Source: Saccopteryx bilineata (lineage: Eukaryota > Chordata > Mammalia > Chiroptera > Emballonuridae). Taken from it: DNA of 64,000 nucleotides. A program made the translations under genes and the position numbers. This document shows positions 11,180 to 22,917 of the stretch, piece after piece. Positions within the stretch are counted from its first letter, which is position 1. Every line of letters starts with the position of its first letter. Below the pieces are notes generated by a model. The model saw only the letters and a list, made by a program, of their open reading frames with translations, ran no database searches and was not told the DNA's origin. Location: assembly GCF_036850765.1 (NCBI RefSeq), contig NC_089493.1:297282349-297346348 (forward strand), read 5' to 3'.

Positions 11180-12220
11180 AGGCCAAATATTCTTATAATT
11201 TTATCATGAAATCTCCCTCCATACTCATTGTATTCTCTTTCTCACACCTGAAAAAGTGTGACGTTGGTCAGGGGTTACTGTCCCAGCCTAAGGAAGTTTG
11301 GGTAGGAGAAATCTCCAGGTAACATCCACATGTTTAATTCTAGGCACCAGGAAAGAAATCTTTTCTTTTCCATGTTTTACAAAAACTTAAATATCTTTTT
11401 TTGGGCATGTCCTAGACCAGGCATCTTTTCATTAGAGTGGTAAGATCTGAATGGGCTTTGGTGTAAAAGTAGGTAGAACAGGACTTTTGCTTTGGTGTAC
11501 AGTTCTAGGCATTAATTAGCAACACATAACAGGCACCTGAAACACGGGTTGAATGCTAATCATACTATTCAGAACTCCAGGTGGTAGCAGAGGCCATTTC
11601 AGCCTCCAGAAATACTTCCTCCTGAAATATTAGACATATGTAGACTCAGAGAAATCTGTGGATTCCCATAGATCTAGAGCCACCCTGAAATAGCACGCAG
11701 AGGAACACTGAGATGAGTGAAGAGGAAGTCATAGAGAGACAGGTGTGGTTTTGTCTCAAGAGAAATTCCAATACAGACAAGCAGGGATTAAGTTACTGAA
11801 CAAATGAGCCATTTAAAAGAAAATTTAAAATTCTAGGCAAATCTCTCAGATTATGTAAAATTGTGAAAACTTTGTACGGCGATAATGAATAATTTGGTGG
11901 GCACCACATAGTGTTAAATAAGTCAATTCCATAATTGCAACCAAATAGGCCTCAAAGATTGTACATGCACCTGGCAGTGGTTTTTATCATGGTCAACCCA
12001 GGACAAAGGAATTAAGTCCTTGCTGGCAGAGGATTTAAAGCTTAGAACCTAAAATACAAACTAAGATGAAATACTTGGAATGCAAATCAATACCAGTTAG
12101 ACCTTGGTGTAATTAAATGACACTTTATAATGTAATAGAGGTAGAAATATGCAACTTCATACTTTGGCCTTACATTGAGCTTTATTTGAGTTGTATCAAA
12201 AGTCCATGTTAGTTACTCAC
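11180..12220. other. Intron sequence with no recognised feature
   Basis: Ordinary AT-rich intron directly downstream, in transcript sense, of the exon at 12.3 kb. I see no reading frame, RNA gene or repeat I can name. Confidence 0.5.
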
Positions 12221-12408
12221 CTTCTTGCACTTCACGAATAAGTTGTACACTTTAGACACAACTTTATGAAGGACACAGTTTCTCAGTCTCCACGAGGTGG
12301 TCTCCAGACAGAACAGCAGGAGGAGATAAAGGGAGCCCTGGACAGACAGTGCAATCAAAAACTTTGCAATCCCATCCTCTCCAAAACTATAGACAGTGTC
12401 CTCCATAA
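12221..12408 (-). CDS. ABCA-like exon: last helix of TMD2
   Basis: The exon reads from MEDTVYSFGEDGIAKFLIAL through a hydrophobic helix (VQGSLYLLLLFCLE) to basic, cytoplasmic residues (LRNCVLHK...FVKCKK). This is the last TMD2 helix (TM12) and the start of the cytosolic linker, equal to ABCA3 WSAPGVGRF...YLILLFLIET. The acceptor follows TTATTATTTTCAG and the donor is GTGAGTAA, phase 0. Confidence 0.92.
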
Positions 12409-12714
12409 CTGAAAATAATAAGAGATAGCTTACTTTAAAATCCTATGCACAGTCTAAGACGACACCAAAGGTTAAGAAATACAGCATTTTACATTAGATT
12501 TAGAGAAGCACGAAATATGGATACTAAATAATTGTCTTCATGTTTCATTTGTCTCTCTTTGACCTTCCCTGATATTTATAGTTTAAAAGATTTCCTGCCA
12601 ATACTTTTCCTTTACTTTTTACCAGTTTTGATAAGAGACCACCTTACTACGTGCTCAAGAAATTTCAAAGGTTGAATGTGAGCAGAATGTGTGGTGATAA
12701 AATACAGCAAACTA

Positions 12715-13112
12715 GGCCCTGGCCGGTTGGCTCAGTGGTAGAGCGTCGGCCTGGAGTGCAGAAGTCCTGGGTTTGATTCCCGGCCAGGGCACACAGGAGA
12801 AGCGCCCATTTGCTTCTCCCCCTCTCCCCCTCTCCTTCCTCTCTGTCTCTCTCTTCCCCTCCCACAGCTGAGGCTCCACTGGAGCAAAGATGGCCCGGGC
12901 GCTGGGGATGGCTCCTCGGCCTCTGCCCCAGGGGCTAGAGTGGCTCTGGTCGCGACAGAGCGACGCCCCGGAGGGGCAGAGCATTGCCCCCTGGTGGGCA
13001 GAGCATCGCCCCCTGGTGGGCGTGCCGGGTGGATCCTGGTCGGGTGCATGCGGGAGTCTGTCTGACTGTCTCTCCCCGTTTCCAGCTTCAGAAAAATACA
13101 AAAAAAAAAAAA
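12715..13112 (+). mobile_element. tRNA-derived SINE, family A
   Basis: Full-length plus-strand copy of the longer subtype, flanked by AAATACAGCAAAC. Confidence 0.95.
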
Positions 13113-13365
13113 ATACAGCAAACCAAATAAAGGTATTTATGGCACATCCAATCATTAATATAGGCCACTCAAGATATCCTTACACTCTTGTTTAAATACT
13201 CTTCTCCTTCCTTTAAGTATATACTCAGGAACAAAGCTGTTGGGCCACAGGGTAATTCCATGTTTAGCTTTTTGAGGAACCACCAAGCTTTTCTGCAGCA
13301 GGTGTAACATTTTATATTCCTACTAGCAACAGATGAAGATAGCAATTTCTCCATATTCTCCCCCC

Positions 13366-13379
13366 CCTTTTTTTTTTAC

Positions 13380-13421
<42 letters not shown>

Positions 13422-13703
13422 GGACAGACAGACAGGAAAGGAGAGAGATGAGAAGCATCAATTATCAGTTTTTCTTTGCAACACCTTAGTTGTTCATTGA
13501 TTGCTTTCTCATATGTGCCTTGACCGTGGGCCTTCAGCAGACCGAGTAACCCCTTGCTCGAGCCAGTGACCTTGGGTCCAAGCTGGTGAGCTTTGCTCAA
13601 ACCAGATGAGCCCGTGCTCAAACTGGTGACCTCGGGGTCTCGAACCTGGGTCCTCAGCATCCCAGTCCGATGCTCTATCCACTGTGCCACCACCTGGTCT
13701 GGC
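13366..13703 (-). mobile_element. tRNA-derived SINE, family C
   Basis: Near full-length family C copy with a (GA)n stretch at 13380-13420 in its tail region and the tRNA-like head at the right end (GGTGGCACAGTGGATAGAGC on the minus strand). Confidence 0.92.
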
Positions 13704-13716
13704 ATCTCCACTTTTT

Positions 13717-13917
13717 CTTTTTTTTTTTTTTTAATTCATTTTAGAGAAGAGGGGGGGGGACAGAGAGAGAGAAGAGACAGAGAGAGAGAAGGGGGGGGAG
13801 GAGCTGGAAGCATCAACTCCCATATGTGCCTTGACCAGGCAAGCCCAGGGTTTTGAACCAGCGACCTCAGCATTTCCAGGTCAATGCTTTATCCACTGCA
13901 CCACCACAGGTCAGGCC
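13717..13917 (-). mobile_element. tRNA-derived SINE, family B
   Basis: Family B copy inserted right beside the family C copy; the direct repeat CATCTCCACTTTT marks its target site. Confidence 0.93.
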
Positions 13918-14388
13918 ATCTCCACTTTTGATTATTGTCATCTCAGTGTGTGCGAAACGACAGCTCATCATGACTTCTTTGAGTGAATACATTTGACATG
14001 TAAGTTGTGTCAGTTTAAGATATAAGCAAGTTACTTTGATACATTTATATATTGTAATAATTGCTGATGTAGCAATATTGATCACATTGCATCATTACAG
14101 GATAATATTATTGTCTATGTTCAACATACACTGTCATGCATCACTAATGACAGAAATGTGTATGTTTAGAGCAGAACGTCATCTGGCCATTTTGTCCTTG
14201 TGTGAAGGTGCATGAACGTAGATGGTGCAGCCAGCCTGCTACAGACCCAGGCTGCACGGCGTGGCTTGTTGCTCCCAGGCTGCAGAGGTGCACAGTGTGT
14301 GAGTGTATGCATGCTGTAGGTGACTGTGACGTAATGGCGCACCTCCATGGGGCCCTTCTGCTGGACAGAGTCTGCAGGACTAGCAGGA

Positions 14389-14760
14389 GCTCTGAGTGGT
14401 CAGTGAGGGAGAGAGGCATACATGTGGATGTGGAGCACACTGCTGTGCACTGCTGCACACTTCATACAGGCTGTGTGCTGAGGCTCTGAGTGGTCAGTGA
14501 GGGAGCGAGGCGTACATGTGGGTGTGGAGCACACTGCTGTGCACTTCTTACAGGCTGTGTGCTGAGGCTCTGAGTGGTCAGTGAGGGAGCGAGGCGTACA
14601 TGTGGATGTGGAGCACACTGCTGTGCACTGCTGCACACTTCATACAGGCTGTGTGCTGAGGCTCTGAGTGGTCAGTGAGGGAGCGAGGCGTACATGTGGG
14701 TGTGGAGCACACTGCTGTTCACTCTGCACACTTTATACAGGCTGTTTGCTGAGGCTCTGC
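14389..14760. repeat. Tandem repeat of 84-94 bp, four copies
   Basis: GCTCTGAGTGGTCAGTGAGG recurs at 14389, 14483, 14567 and 14661, with a last partial start at 14754. Spacing is 94, 84, 94 and 93, the short copy lacking the piece around TGCACTGCTGCACA. Confidence 0.92.
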
Positions 14761-14954
14761 TAAACCCACAAAAACATTTTCTTTAACAGTGTGTTAACCT
14801 TACCTTACTGGACCTTTTTTCATTTAAACTTGAAAGATTTAAAACTTTTTGGCTCTTTTGTGTTAACATTTAGTTTAACATTCCTGTATAAACACATTGT
14901 ACAGCTGTACAAAAATATTAACTGTGTCCTCATTCTATAAGCTATTTTTTGTTT

Positions 14955-17095
14955 AACCTTTAAAAATTTTACAAAATTAATATACAAAAGTCCATTGCCT
15001 TTCTATATGCCAACAACGAAACATTAGAAAACGAATTCAAAAAAATAATCCCCTAAACGATTGCAACAAAAACAACAAAAATACCTAGGAATAAACATAA
15101 CAAAGAATGTAAAGGACCTATATAACAAAAACTACAAAGCATTGTTAAGGGAAATTGAAAAGATACAATGAAATGGAAAAATATTCCTTTCTTGGATGGG
15201 AAGAATAAAAATAATCAAAATGACCATATTACCCAAAGCAATATACAAATTTAATGCAATTCTCATCAAAATTCCAATGACATTTTTTAAAGAAATGGAA
15301 CAAAAAATCATCAGATTTATATAGAACTATAAAAAACCCCGAATAGCCAAAGCAATCCTAATGAAAAAGAATGAAGCTGGGGGCATTACAGTACCTGACT
15401 TCAACTTATATTATAGGGCCACGATAATCAAAACAGCATGGTATTGGCAGAAAAATAGACACTCAGACCAATGGAACAGAATAGAAAGTCCAGAAATAAA
15501 TCACATATATATGGTTAAATAATTTTCGATAAAGGGGCCAACAACACACAATGGAGAAAGGAAGGCCTCTTCAACAAATGGTGCTGGGAAAACTGGAAAG
15601 CCACATGCAAAAGAATAAAACTTGACTACAGCTTGTCCCTGTGTACTAAAATTAATTCAAAATGGATCAAAAACCTAAATATAAGACCTGAAACAATAGA
15701 GTACATAGAAGAAAACATAGGTACTAAACTCATGGACCTGGGTTTTAAAGAACATTTTATGAACTTGACTCCAATGGCAAGAGAAGTGAAGGCAAAGATA
15801 AATGAATGGGACCACATCAGACTAAGAAGTTTTTGCTCAGCAAGAGAAACTGACAACAAAATAAACAGACAGCCAACTAAATGGGAGATGATATTTTCAA
15901 ACAACAGCTCAGATAAGGGCCTAATATCCAAAATTTACAAAGAACTCATAAAACTCAACAACAAACAAACAAACAGTCCAATAAAAAAGTGGGAAGAGGA
16001 CATGAACAGACACTTCTCCCAGGAAGAAATACAAATGGCCAACAGATATATGAAAAGATGCTCATCTTCATTAGTTATCAGAGAAATGCAAATCAAAACT
16101 ACAATGAGATACCACCTCACCCCTGTTAGACTAGTTATTATCAACAAGACGGGTAATAACAAATGTTGGAGAGGCTGTGGAGAAAAAGGAACCCTCATTC
16201 ACTGTTGGTGGGAATGTAAAGTAGTACAACCATTATGGAAGAAAGTATGGTGGTTCCTCAAAAAACTGAAAATAGGCCTGACCTGCGGTGGCGTAGTGGA
16301 TAAAGCATTGACCTGGAAATGCTGAGGTCGCCGGTTCGAAACCCTGGGCTTGCCTGGTCAAGGCACATATGGGAGTTCATGCTTCCAGCTCCTCCTCCCT
16401 TCTCTCTCTCTGTCTGTCTCTCCTCTCTCTCCCTCTCTATCTCTCTCTCCCTTTCTCTATCCTCTCTAAAAAAAATGAATAAAATAAAAAACAACAACAA
16501 ACCCCCCCCCCTGAAAATAGAACTACCTTATGACCCAGCAATCCCTCTAATGGGTATATACCCCAAAAACTCAGAAACATTGATACATAAAGACACATGG
16601 AGTCCTATGTTCATTGCAGCACTGTTCACAGTGGCCAAGACATGGAAACAACCCAAAAGCCCTTCAATAGATGACTGGATAAAGAAGATGTGGTACATAT
16701 ACACTATGGAATACTACTCAGCCATAAGAAATGATGACATCAGATCATCTACAGCAAAATGGTTAGATCTTGATAACATTATACGGAGTAAAATAAGTAA
16801 ATCAGAAAAAACTAAGAACTGCATGACTCCATACATAAGTGGGACATAAAAACGAGACTAAGACATTGACAAGAGTGTGGTGGTTACGGGGGGGAAGGGA
16901 AGGAAGGAGAGAGGAAGAGGGAGGGGGAAGGGGACAAAGAAAACTAGATAGAAGGTGACAGAGGACTATCTGACTTTGGTGATGGGTATGCAACATAATT
17001 AAATGACAAGATAACCTGGAGATGTTTTCTTTGAACATATGTACCCTGATTTATTGATGTCACCCCATTAAAATTAATAAAAATTTATAATTAAA
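14955..17095 (+). mobile_element. LINE-1, 5'-truncated, ORF2 3' half
   Basis: Reads as the end of L1 ORF2: frame pieces with [20 protein letters not shown] and a zinc-knuckle-like [18 protein letters not shown], then a 3' end with CACCCCATTAAAATTAAT. Frames are broken, and a family B SINE interrupts it at 16.3 kb. Confidence 0.92.
16275..16490 (+). mobile_element. tRNA-derived SINE, family B, nested in LINE-1
   Basis: Plus-strand head GGCCTGACCTGCGGTGGCGT and a CT-rich body. The exact direct repeat CTGAAAATAG on both sides is the duplicated L1 target, so the SINE is younger than the L1. Confidence 0.96.
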
Positions 17096-17110
17096 AAAAT
17101 TTTACTTTTT

Positions 17111-17463
17111 GGCCCTGGCCGGTTGGCTCAGTGGTAGAGCGTCGGCCTGGCGTGCAGGAGTCCCCGGTTCGATTCCCAGCCAAGGCACACAGGAGAAGCG
17201 CCCATCTGCTTCTCCACCCCTCCCCCTCTCCTTCCTCTCTGTCTCTCTCTTCCCCTCCTGCAGTCAAGGCTCCATTGGAGCAAAGATGGCCAGGGCGCTG
17301 GGGATGGCTCCATGGCCTCTGCCTCAGGTGCTAGAATGGCTCCTGTTGTAATGCAGCAACACCCCAGATGAGCAGAGCATCGCCCCCTGGTGGGCATGCT
17401 GGGTGGATCCTGGTCGGGCGCATGCGGGAGTCTGTCTGCCTCCCTGCTTCCAACTTCAGAACA

Positions 17464-17498
<35 letters not shown>

Positions 17499-17500
17499 AA
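17111..17500 (+). mobile_element. tRNA-derived SINE, family A with (CA)n tail
   Basis: Full-length plus-strand copy; its tail holds a (CA)n run (17467-17494). Confidence 0.93.
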
Positions 17501-17504
17501 AAAA

Positions 17505-17665
17505 AATTGACCCCTTGCTCGACCCAGTGACCTTGGGCTCAAGCTGGTGAGCCTTGCTCAAACCAGATGAGCCCTTGCTCAAGTCTGTGACCTTGGGATT
17601 TCAAACCTGGGTCCTTCACATCCCAGTCCGACGCTCTATCCACTGTGCCACCGCCTGGTCAGGCC
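17505..17665 (-). mobile_element. tRNA-derived SINE, family C, partial
   Basis: Only the head half of a minus-strand family C element remains, from the CAAGGTCACTGGGTCGAGCA part to the head at GGCCTGACCAGGCGGTGGCA. Confidence 0.88.
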
Positions 17666-18361
17666 ATAATTTTTATTATTCAGAGATTTCAAGAAAATGT
17701 AATTTCCTTGACCTTAGTAATCATACTTTATCCTGCACTGGTTCAGTGAAATAAAAATGACATTCCTTTTCTGTAGCTGCCTTTAATTTTTTGGTTCTAC
17801 AAATAAGTTACACACACACAATAAATAGGTTTATTTATAAATTTTTGAATCACTCTGAAATATGAAAGCAGCCTAAAACACAGAAAATTTAGTAAAATGC
17901 TTTATTTTTTCCTGATTTTGATTTGCCTGTGAATTTGCCTTTTTAAAATTATTATTATTTTTTTTACCTTGAAGCTCAGTGGCCCAGGGAACTTGTTTAA
18001 TCTCCAGTTTAAGCAAGGAGTTCAGTTTTCTCATTGGGAATACATAAAGTTGGGACAATGTTAACTCACTTGAAGGGTGCTGTGGAGGTGTACAACAATG
18101 TATGTACAGCTCTCTTCACGGGGCAGAGTGACTGCAGTAACCCATTCCAAGTCTGGTGCTGACGTCAGGAAGTTTAACTCGGATTTGGTTTTAAGGCTCC
18201 CCCCCCCCATCTGCGAAAGTATCGCTGGTAGAGAAAAGCACTGAAAACAGCCAGCCTGTCCACCGGAAGGATGTGTCCCTCACCTTCCACAATCTACGCT
18301 TACACAGGGACCTCTGCAAAGGAAGAGGGTGCCTGGGGACCCGGGAGCCCCGGGGACTTAC

Positions 18362-18465
18362 GGTTTTCACTGCAGTCCTCAGAGATATTTTGAAATCCTT
18401 CCAAACAGAGTTTCCTTACTTCATAGTAATCGAAGAATTTCATGAGACTCATTGCGAAGTTGTAG
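18362..18465 (-). CDS. ABCA-like exon: extracellular loop before the last helix
   Basis: The exon encodes YNFAMSLMKFFDYYEVRKLC followed by LEGFQNISEDCSEN, aligning with the ABCA3 stretch that runs from LPNHCLGM through YENYETRRYC. The acceptor is CTCCCCAG and the donor GTAAGT, phase 1, which fits the next exon. The cysteine and the N-x-S site (NIS) suit an extracellular position. Confidence 0.88.
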
Positions 18466-18509
18466 CTGGGGAGCGACATTAGCAGATGATGTAGCAGGGT
18501 CCTGGCACG

Positions 18510-18645
18510 GGTGGCATGCCCTCCGCCTGGGGTTGGTGGGTGGTGGGCACACAAGGCAGTACACAAGTGAGGCCACAGAACTGCACACGTGAGACTGCAT
18601 AGCCTTATTAACCAATGTCACCCCAACAGGCTGAATGAAACATTT
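18510..18645 (+). mobile_element. LINE-1 3' tail fragment
   Basis: The stretch with GGTGGTGGGCACACAAGGCA and TTATTAACCAATGTCACCCC matches the end of L1 copies seen elsewhere in the window (41.2 and 43.2 kb). Confidence 0.6.
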
Positions 18646-18892
18646 TGAAAAGATGACAGCTTAGCTCCCATTATAAGACAGCAGTGAAACTGCCATGACA
18701 ATATGCCTCCCAAGATGATTACACCTTTCTGAGAAAATCACCAACCTGGCAGGCGGTCCTCGAGAAAACACTCATCATTCTGTCACTAAGCCTATCCACC
18801 TTGACAGCCTGTAGGACAGACCTGTCACCTCCGGAGTTCCAGAGAAGGCCACTGACCATGAAGGGAGCTTGCAGGGCTGCAGGTTGCTCTGG

Positions 18893-19982
18893 TGAGGGGG
18901 TGAGTGAGTGAGGGAGGGAGAGAGGGAGAGAGGGAGTGAGGGAGAGAGGGAGTGAGGGGTGAGTGAGTGAGGGAGTGAGGGAGAGAGGGAGAGAGGGAGT
19001 GAGGGGTGAGTGAGTGAGGGAGTGAGTGAGTGAGGGAGGGAGAGAGGGAGAGAGGGAGTGAGGGGTGAGTGAGTGAGGGAGTGAGTGAGTGAGGGAGGGA
19101 GAGAGGGAGAGAGGGAGTGAGGGGTGAGTGAGTGAAGGAGTGAGTGAGGGAGGGAGAGAGGGAGGGAGGGGTGAGGGAGGGAGTGAGGGAGTGAGGGAGA
19201 GAGGGAGTGAGGGGTGAGTGAGGGAGAGAGGGAGGGAGTGAGGGAGTGAGGGAGGGGTGAGGGAGAGAGGGAGGGAGAGAGGGAGAGAGGGAGTGAGGGG
19301 TGAGTGAGTGAGGGAGTGAGTGAGGGAGGGAGAGAGGAAGGGAGGGGTGAGGGAGGGAGTGAGGGAGTGAGGGAGGGAGTGAGGGGTGAGTGAGGGAGAG
19401 AGGGAGGGAGTGAGGGAGTGAGGGAGGGGTGAGTGAGGGAGTGAGGGAGTGAGTGAGGGAGGGGTGAGTGAGGGAGAGAGGGAGGGAGTGAGGGAGTGAG
19501 GGAGTGAGGGAGTGAGGGAGTGAGGGGTGAGTGAGGGAGAGAGGGAGGGAGGGAGTGAGGGAATGAGGGAGGGGTGAGTGAGGGAGGGAGTGAGGGCATG
19601 AGGGAGGGAGTGAGGGAGTGAGGGAGGGAGGGAGTGAGGGCGTGAGGGAGGGAGTGAGGGAGTGAGTGAGGGAGTGAGTGAGGGAGAGAGGGAGGGAGGG
19701 AGTGAGGGAATGAGGGAGGGGTGAGTGAGGGAGGGAGTGAGGGCATGAGGGAGGGAGTGAGGGAGTGAGGGAGGGAGGGAGTGAGGGTGTGAGGGAGGGT
19801 GTGAGGGAGGGAGTGAGGGAGTGAGTGAGGGAGTGAGTGAGGGAGAGAGGGAGGGGTGAGTGAGGGAGGGAGGGAGGGGCGAGTGAGGGAGTGAGAGAGG
19901 GGTGAGTGAGGGAGAGAGGGAGGGAGTGAGGGAGTGAGGGAGGGAGTGAGGGAGGGAGTGAGGGAGAGAGGGAGGGTTGAGT
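18893..19982. repeat. 1.1 kb GAGT/GAGG minisatellite
   Basis: Units of GAGTGAGG, GAGGGAGA and GAGTGAGTGA in irregular order, with blocks of 80-190 bases repeated (compare 19520-19690 and 19690-19830). Purine-rich on the plus strand with T interruptions. The false open frames of about 400 codons on the minus strand (S, P, L, H only) are not genes. Confidence 0.97.
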
Positions 19983-20475
19983 GAGCAGGAAGGCCTGGGA
20001 CGTCCCTGAACACTGCTGTCGTGTGATAGTCACTGTCCCCTCCCCTGCTCTCCTCCAGGCGGCTCAGAAAGAAGAAACCTGAGCGGTCGAGTCTGTCCCA
20101 TGGAGAGGGTGTGGGCTCAGTGGACTGGAACAGGGGGCAGGACTGCCCAGGGGAGGTGAGGTCACCATGACAGTCAGGAGGGAGAGGACGGGGGTTTCAA
20201 GGTCAGTGGGAAGTCAAGGCAGAGAAGGAAAGAAACTTTGGGGTTGTCATGGCCACGTGGCTCTTCCCCATTGGAGCAGTGGTGAAATTAAGAAGCTGTG
20301 TGGTGTTTTTAATAAAAAGAGGGTGCTGAACACAGAGAGTCTATAGAAGTGATGAATCAATACTATAACATTGGACATTTGTTTTTTGTTCCATTGATCC
20401 TGCCTGGCACAAAGGGCCCTGGCACTGAACTGGCAGACAACATGCAGTGTCCTAGGCTTCACATCATTACAGCCT

Positions 20476-20725
20476 GAGGACATTTCCCAAGGACGGGACA
20501 GCCGGCTCCACACTGAGGACATTTCCCAAGGACGGGACAGCCGGCTCCACACTGAGGACATTTCCCAAGGACGGGACAGCCGGCTCCACACTGAGGACAT
20601 TTCCCAAGGACGGGACAGCCGGCTCCACACTGAGGACATTTCCCAAGGACGGGACAGCCGGCTCCACACTGAGGACATTTCCCAAGGACGGGACAGCCGG
20701 CTCCACACTGAGGACATTTCCTGGA
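20476..20725. repeat. 39-bp tandem repeat, six copies and a partial seventh
   Basis: GAGGACATTTCCCAAGGACG starts at 20476, 20515, 20554, 20593, 20632 and 20671, with GAGGACATTTCC again at 20710. The six full copies are identical. 39 is a multiple of three, so all frames stay open through it. Confidence 0.97.
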
Positions 20726-20729
20726 ATGG

Positions 20730-22015
20730 TGCTCAGTGCGTGCTGAGGTGGCTCCATGGATGCTTCTTCGTATGAGATCTTCTGTCCTCAACAGAGAGCC
20801 CGCAGCGATGGACTGGCACGACCATCAGCCAGCTCTGGGAGGCCAGGGCAGCCCCTGACGGTGTCGTGCTGGGGAGACAGGCTGCCCTGTGCTGAGCCAG
20901 GTCGGCGGCTGGCTGACTGGGAGGTCAGCTGAGCCCTCAAAACTGAGCCATGAGGAGTGAGAGGGGGGTCTGTTGCCAAGCCCCACGGACACTGCTTCCA
21001 CCAGGAAAGAGAAGTTCTTCCCGAGTCACCAGCCTCCCATGTCCTACAGGAGATTCAGCTCCATCAGCATCTTCTGGGGACCGGCTGTAACGTGGCACGG
21101 GACGGCACAGGCAGAGTGCTGGCAGTGTCTACAGACGGCACCCACGTGCTGGGGCCGCCCCAACGGCTCAGGGATGAGCAGGAGCGCATCGCTCCCGCCG
21201 GGCACTGAGCCACCCATGCGGGCTCAGGTTGTCCCCTCCCCTTCTTACAGAGAGGAGCACAGCACTGGGACACGTGGTGCTCCGCCCGCAGGCCAGGCGC
21301 CTCCTGCAGGGAGGGAAACACCTACAGTCCAAACGAAAGGTGGGTTCTGCCCCTGTGGGCAGAGCCGAATTGGCGAATACAGCTTGAAGTTCAGGCTTAT
21401 GCAGAAATTCAACCAAGAAATGTTCTAACACCAGAAACATCCTGTTTGTGGTCACCCCCAGCACCAGCCTCTTCAGATTCTGTCACCAGAGAAGGAAGAG
21501 GGACGAGGAGAACCTCCTTCCTGGGATTCTGCACATCTGGTCTCAGAGGAAGGGAACCTGCTCTAATGAGGAGGGTGTGTCTGTTCCTATTTTCTCGTTT
21601 CTCTCTGAAAAACCTTGTCTCATCGGGAGGGCCAGGGTGATGTGCGGCCTTGAACCAGGCAGCAGGCAGCCCACAGCACCGGTGCCCCCCACCTGCCTGC
21701 TGGAGAGCGAGGCTGGGATTTTACAGCTGAAGGACCCCCGGGGGAGGGGTCACTCCCAGAGGATCCCGGTCTGCACTCGCGTCATGTCCTGTCGTCTGCT
21801 CTCTCTGGACTCTTTTCTCCCCCGTGTCCCCTTTCCCTCTCTCCGCCCACTTCTCTTTCTCACCTAACGCACCCCATCAATCTTTGCCGATGCCTCCCGA
21901 GCGCCCTTTCCCAGACTCCCGGGAAGGCCATGCTCCCCCCCCCGTGTCCTCTCCCCGTGTCCCCCCCCACCCCCGGCCCCCCAGCACCCCTCATCCGCCC
22001 GTCGCCGGGGCGCAG
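20730..22015. other. Intron where a missing transporter exon is expected
   Basis: GC-richer than the rest and without a repeat I can name. The exon needed between 22.0 and 18.5 kb should be about 55-60 bases, entering in phase 1 and leaving in phase 2. I found no candidate with both splice sites and ABCA-like residues. Confidence 0.4.
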
Positions 22016-22021
22016 CCTCAC

Positions 22022-22241
22022 CGTAGTACTGCAGGACGCTGAACAGGATGATGCTGAAGACGGTGGAGAAGTAGTGGAAGAGGGTGAGCTTGATGAAGGC
22101 GGCGGCGCTGCTGGCGAAGAGGAAGGTGCCCAGGTACGTGAGCGGGACCGCGGCCCAGCCGTACAGCACGAGGATGAGCAGCGTGTCCAGGGAGTGGAAG
22201 TCCTCCACCAGCGCCTCCAGCTTCCGGCACTTGAACACCCC
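22022..22241 (-). CDS. ABCA-like exon: TMD2 helices with LYGWA motif
   Basis: The exon contains SLDTLLILVLYGWAAVPLTY, matching the conserved LLLLYGWAxIPLxYL of ABCA3-type TMD2, then the FLFASSAAAFIKLTLFHYF helix pair and a further hydrophobic stretch. Phase 0 at entry agrees with the previous exon. It ends in phase 1 at a GTGAGG donor, but the next exon found (18.4 kb) needs phase 2, so a short exon is missing between them. The exon is GC-rich and sits beside a very GC-rich intron stretch. Confidence 0.93.
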
Positions 22242-22243
22242 CT

Positions 22244-22335
22244 GAGACGGACGGACGGACGGACGCAGAGGGTAAGGCCAGGGCGGGGCGGGGCGGGGCG
22301 CGGGGCGGGGCACGAGGCGGGGCGGGGCGCGCCAC
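22244..22335. repeat. GC-rich GGACG and GGGGC repeats beside an exon
   Basis: GGACGGACGGAC runs up to the exon acceptor side and is followed by repeated GGGCGGGGC units. CpG density is high compared with all other parts of the window. Confidence 0.85.
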
Positions 22336-22754
22336 AAGGACTCGAGCAGAGAGGTCCGAGGGGGGCGGGCACCCCCATCCCCATTACGTGAGCGCCCAGA
22401 GCGGCTCATTGCAGATCGCGTCACCCCCGAAACACCGCTTTGTGCCCCTGCCATAAACATGGGCACCTGAGCCCTGTACTCTTACTGGTCACTGTCACCC
22501 TGTTCATTGAATCTTCTAAAGAAATAAGAAAAAATAGGTTTAGCTTGTGAATATAAGGACTATACTTCCATGTTCTGGGTTTTTTCCCATTCAAAAGTAT
22601 TCCTTTTTATTCCCTGCCCCCTCCAACTCCATGATTAAAGTCAAAGTAATTCTGTCTGTATTAAGCCCAACTCTGAATTTTCCCAGAAGAGAAATAAAGG
22701 GGAAAAAGCAAACGACCTAGGAAGTAGACTGTTTTCTGCAGATCTCTCCTGGGA

Positions 22755-22755
22755 C

Positions 22756-22788
<33 letters not shown>

Positions 22789-22793
22789 ACACA
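22755..22793. repeat. (CA)n microsatellite
   Basis: CA dinucleotides passing into CACACG units. Confidence 0.93.
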
Positions 22794-22917
22794 TATATGA
22801 ATGATATATAGCACCACATTAGACAGCCTCCTGGCTCTATGCTCCACCCCCAACCCCCTCATATCTACCTCAACAACTCAGGGGCTTCCTCATTCATTCA
22901 TTCCTTTCTTTTAAAAA

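Noticed and set aside
18775..20033. Open frames of about 400 codons made of S, P, L, H
   Set aside because: Product of the GAGT/GAGG minisatellite.
20476..20725. CRISPR-like array
   Set aside because: The units are directly adjacent with no variable spacers, and the context is a mammalian intron.
21400..21490. Candidate for the missing transporter exon (frame with LKRLVLGV and MFLVLEHF)
   Set aside because: It looks faintly like the VFLVLP region and has an acceptor-like CTGGTGACAG, but no donor or entry phase fits the neighbouring exons.
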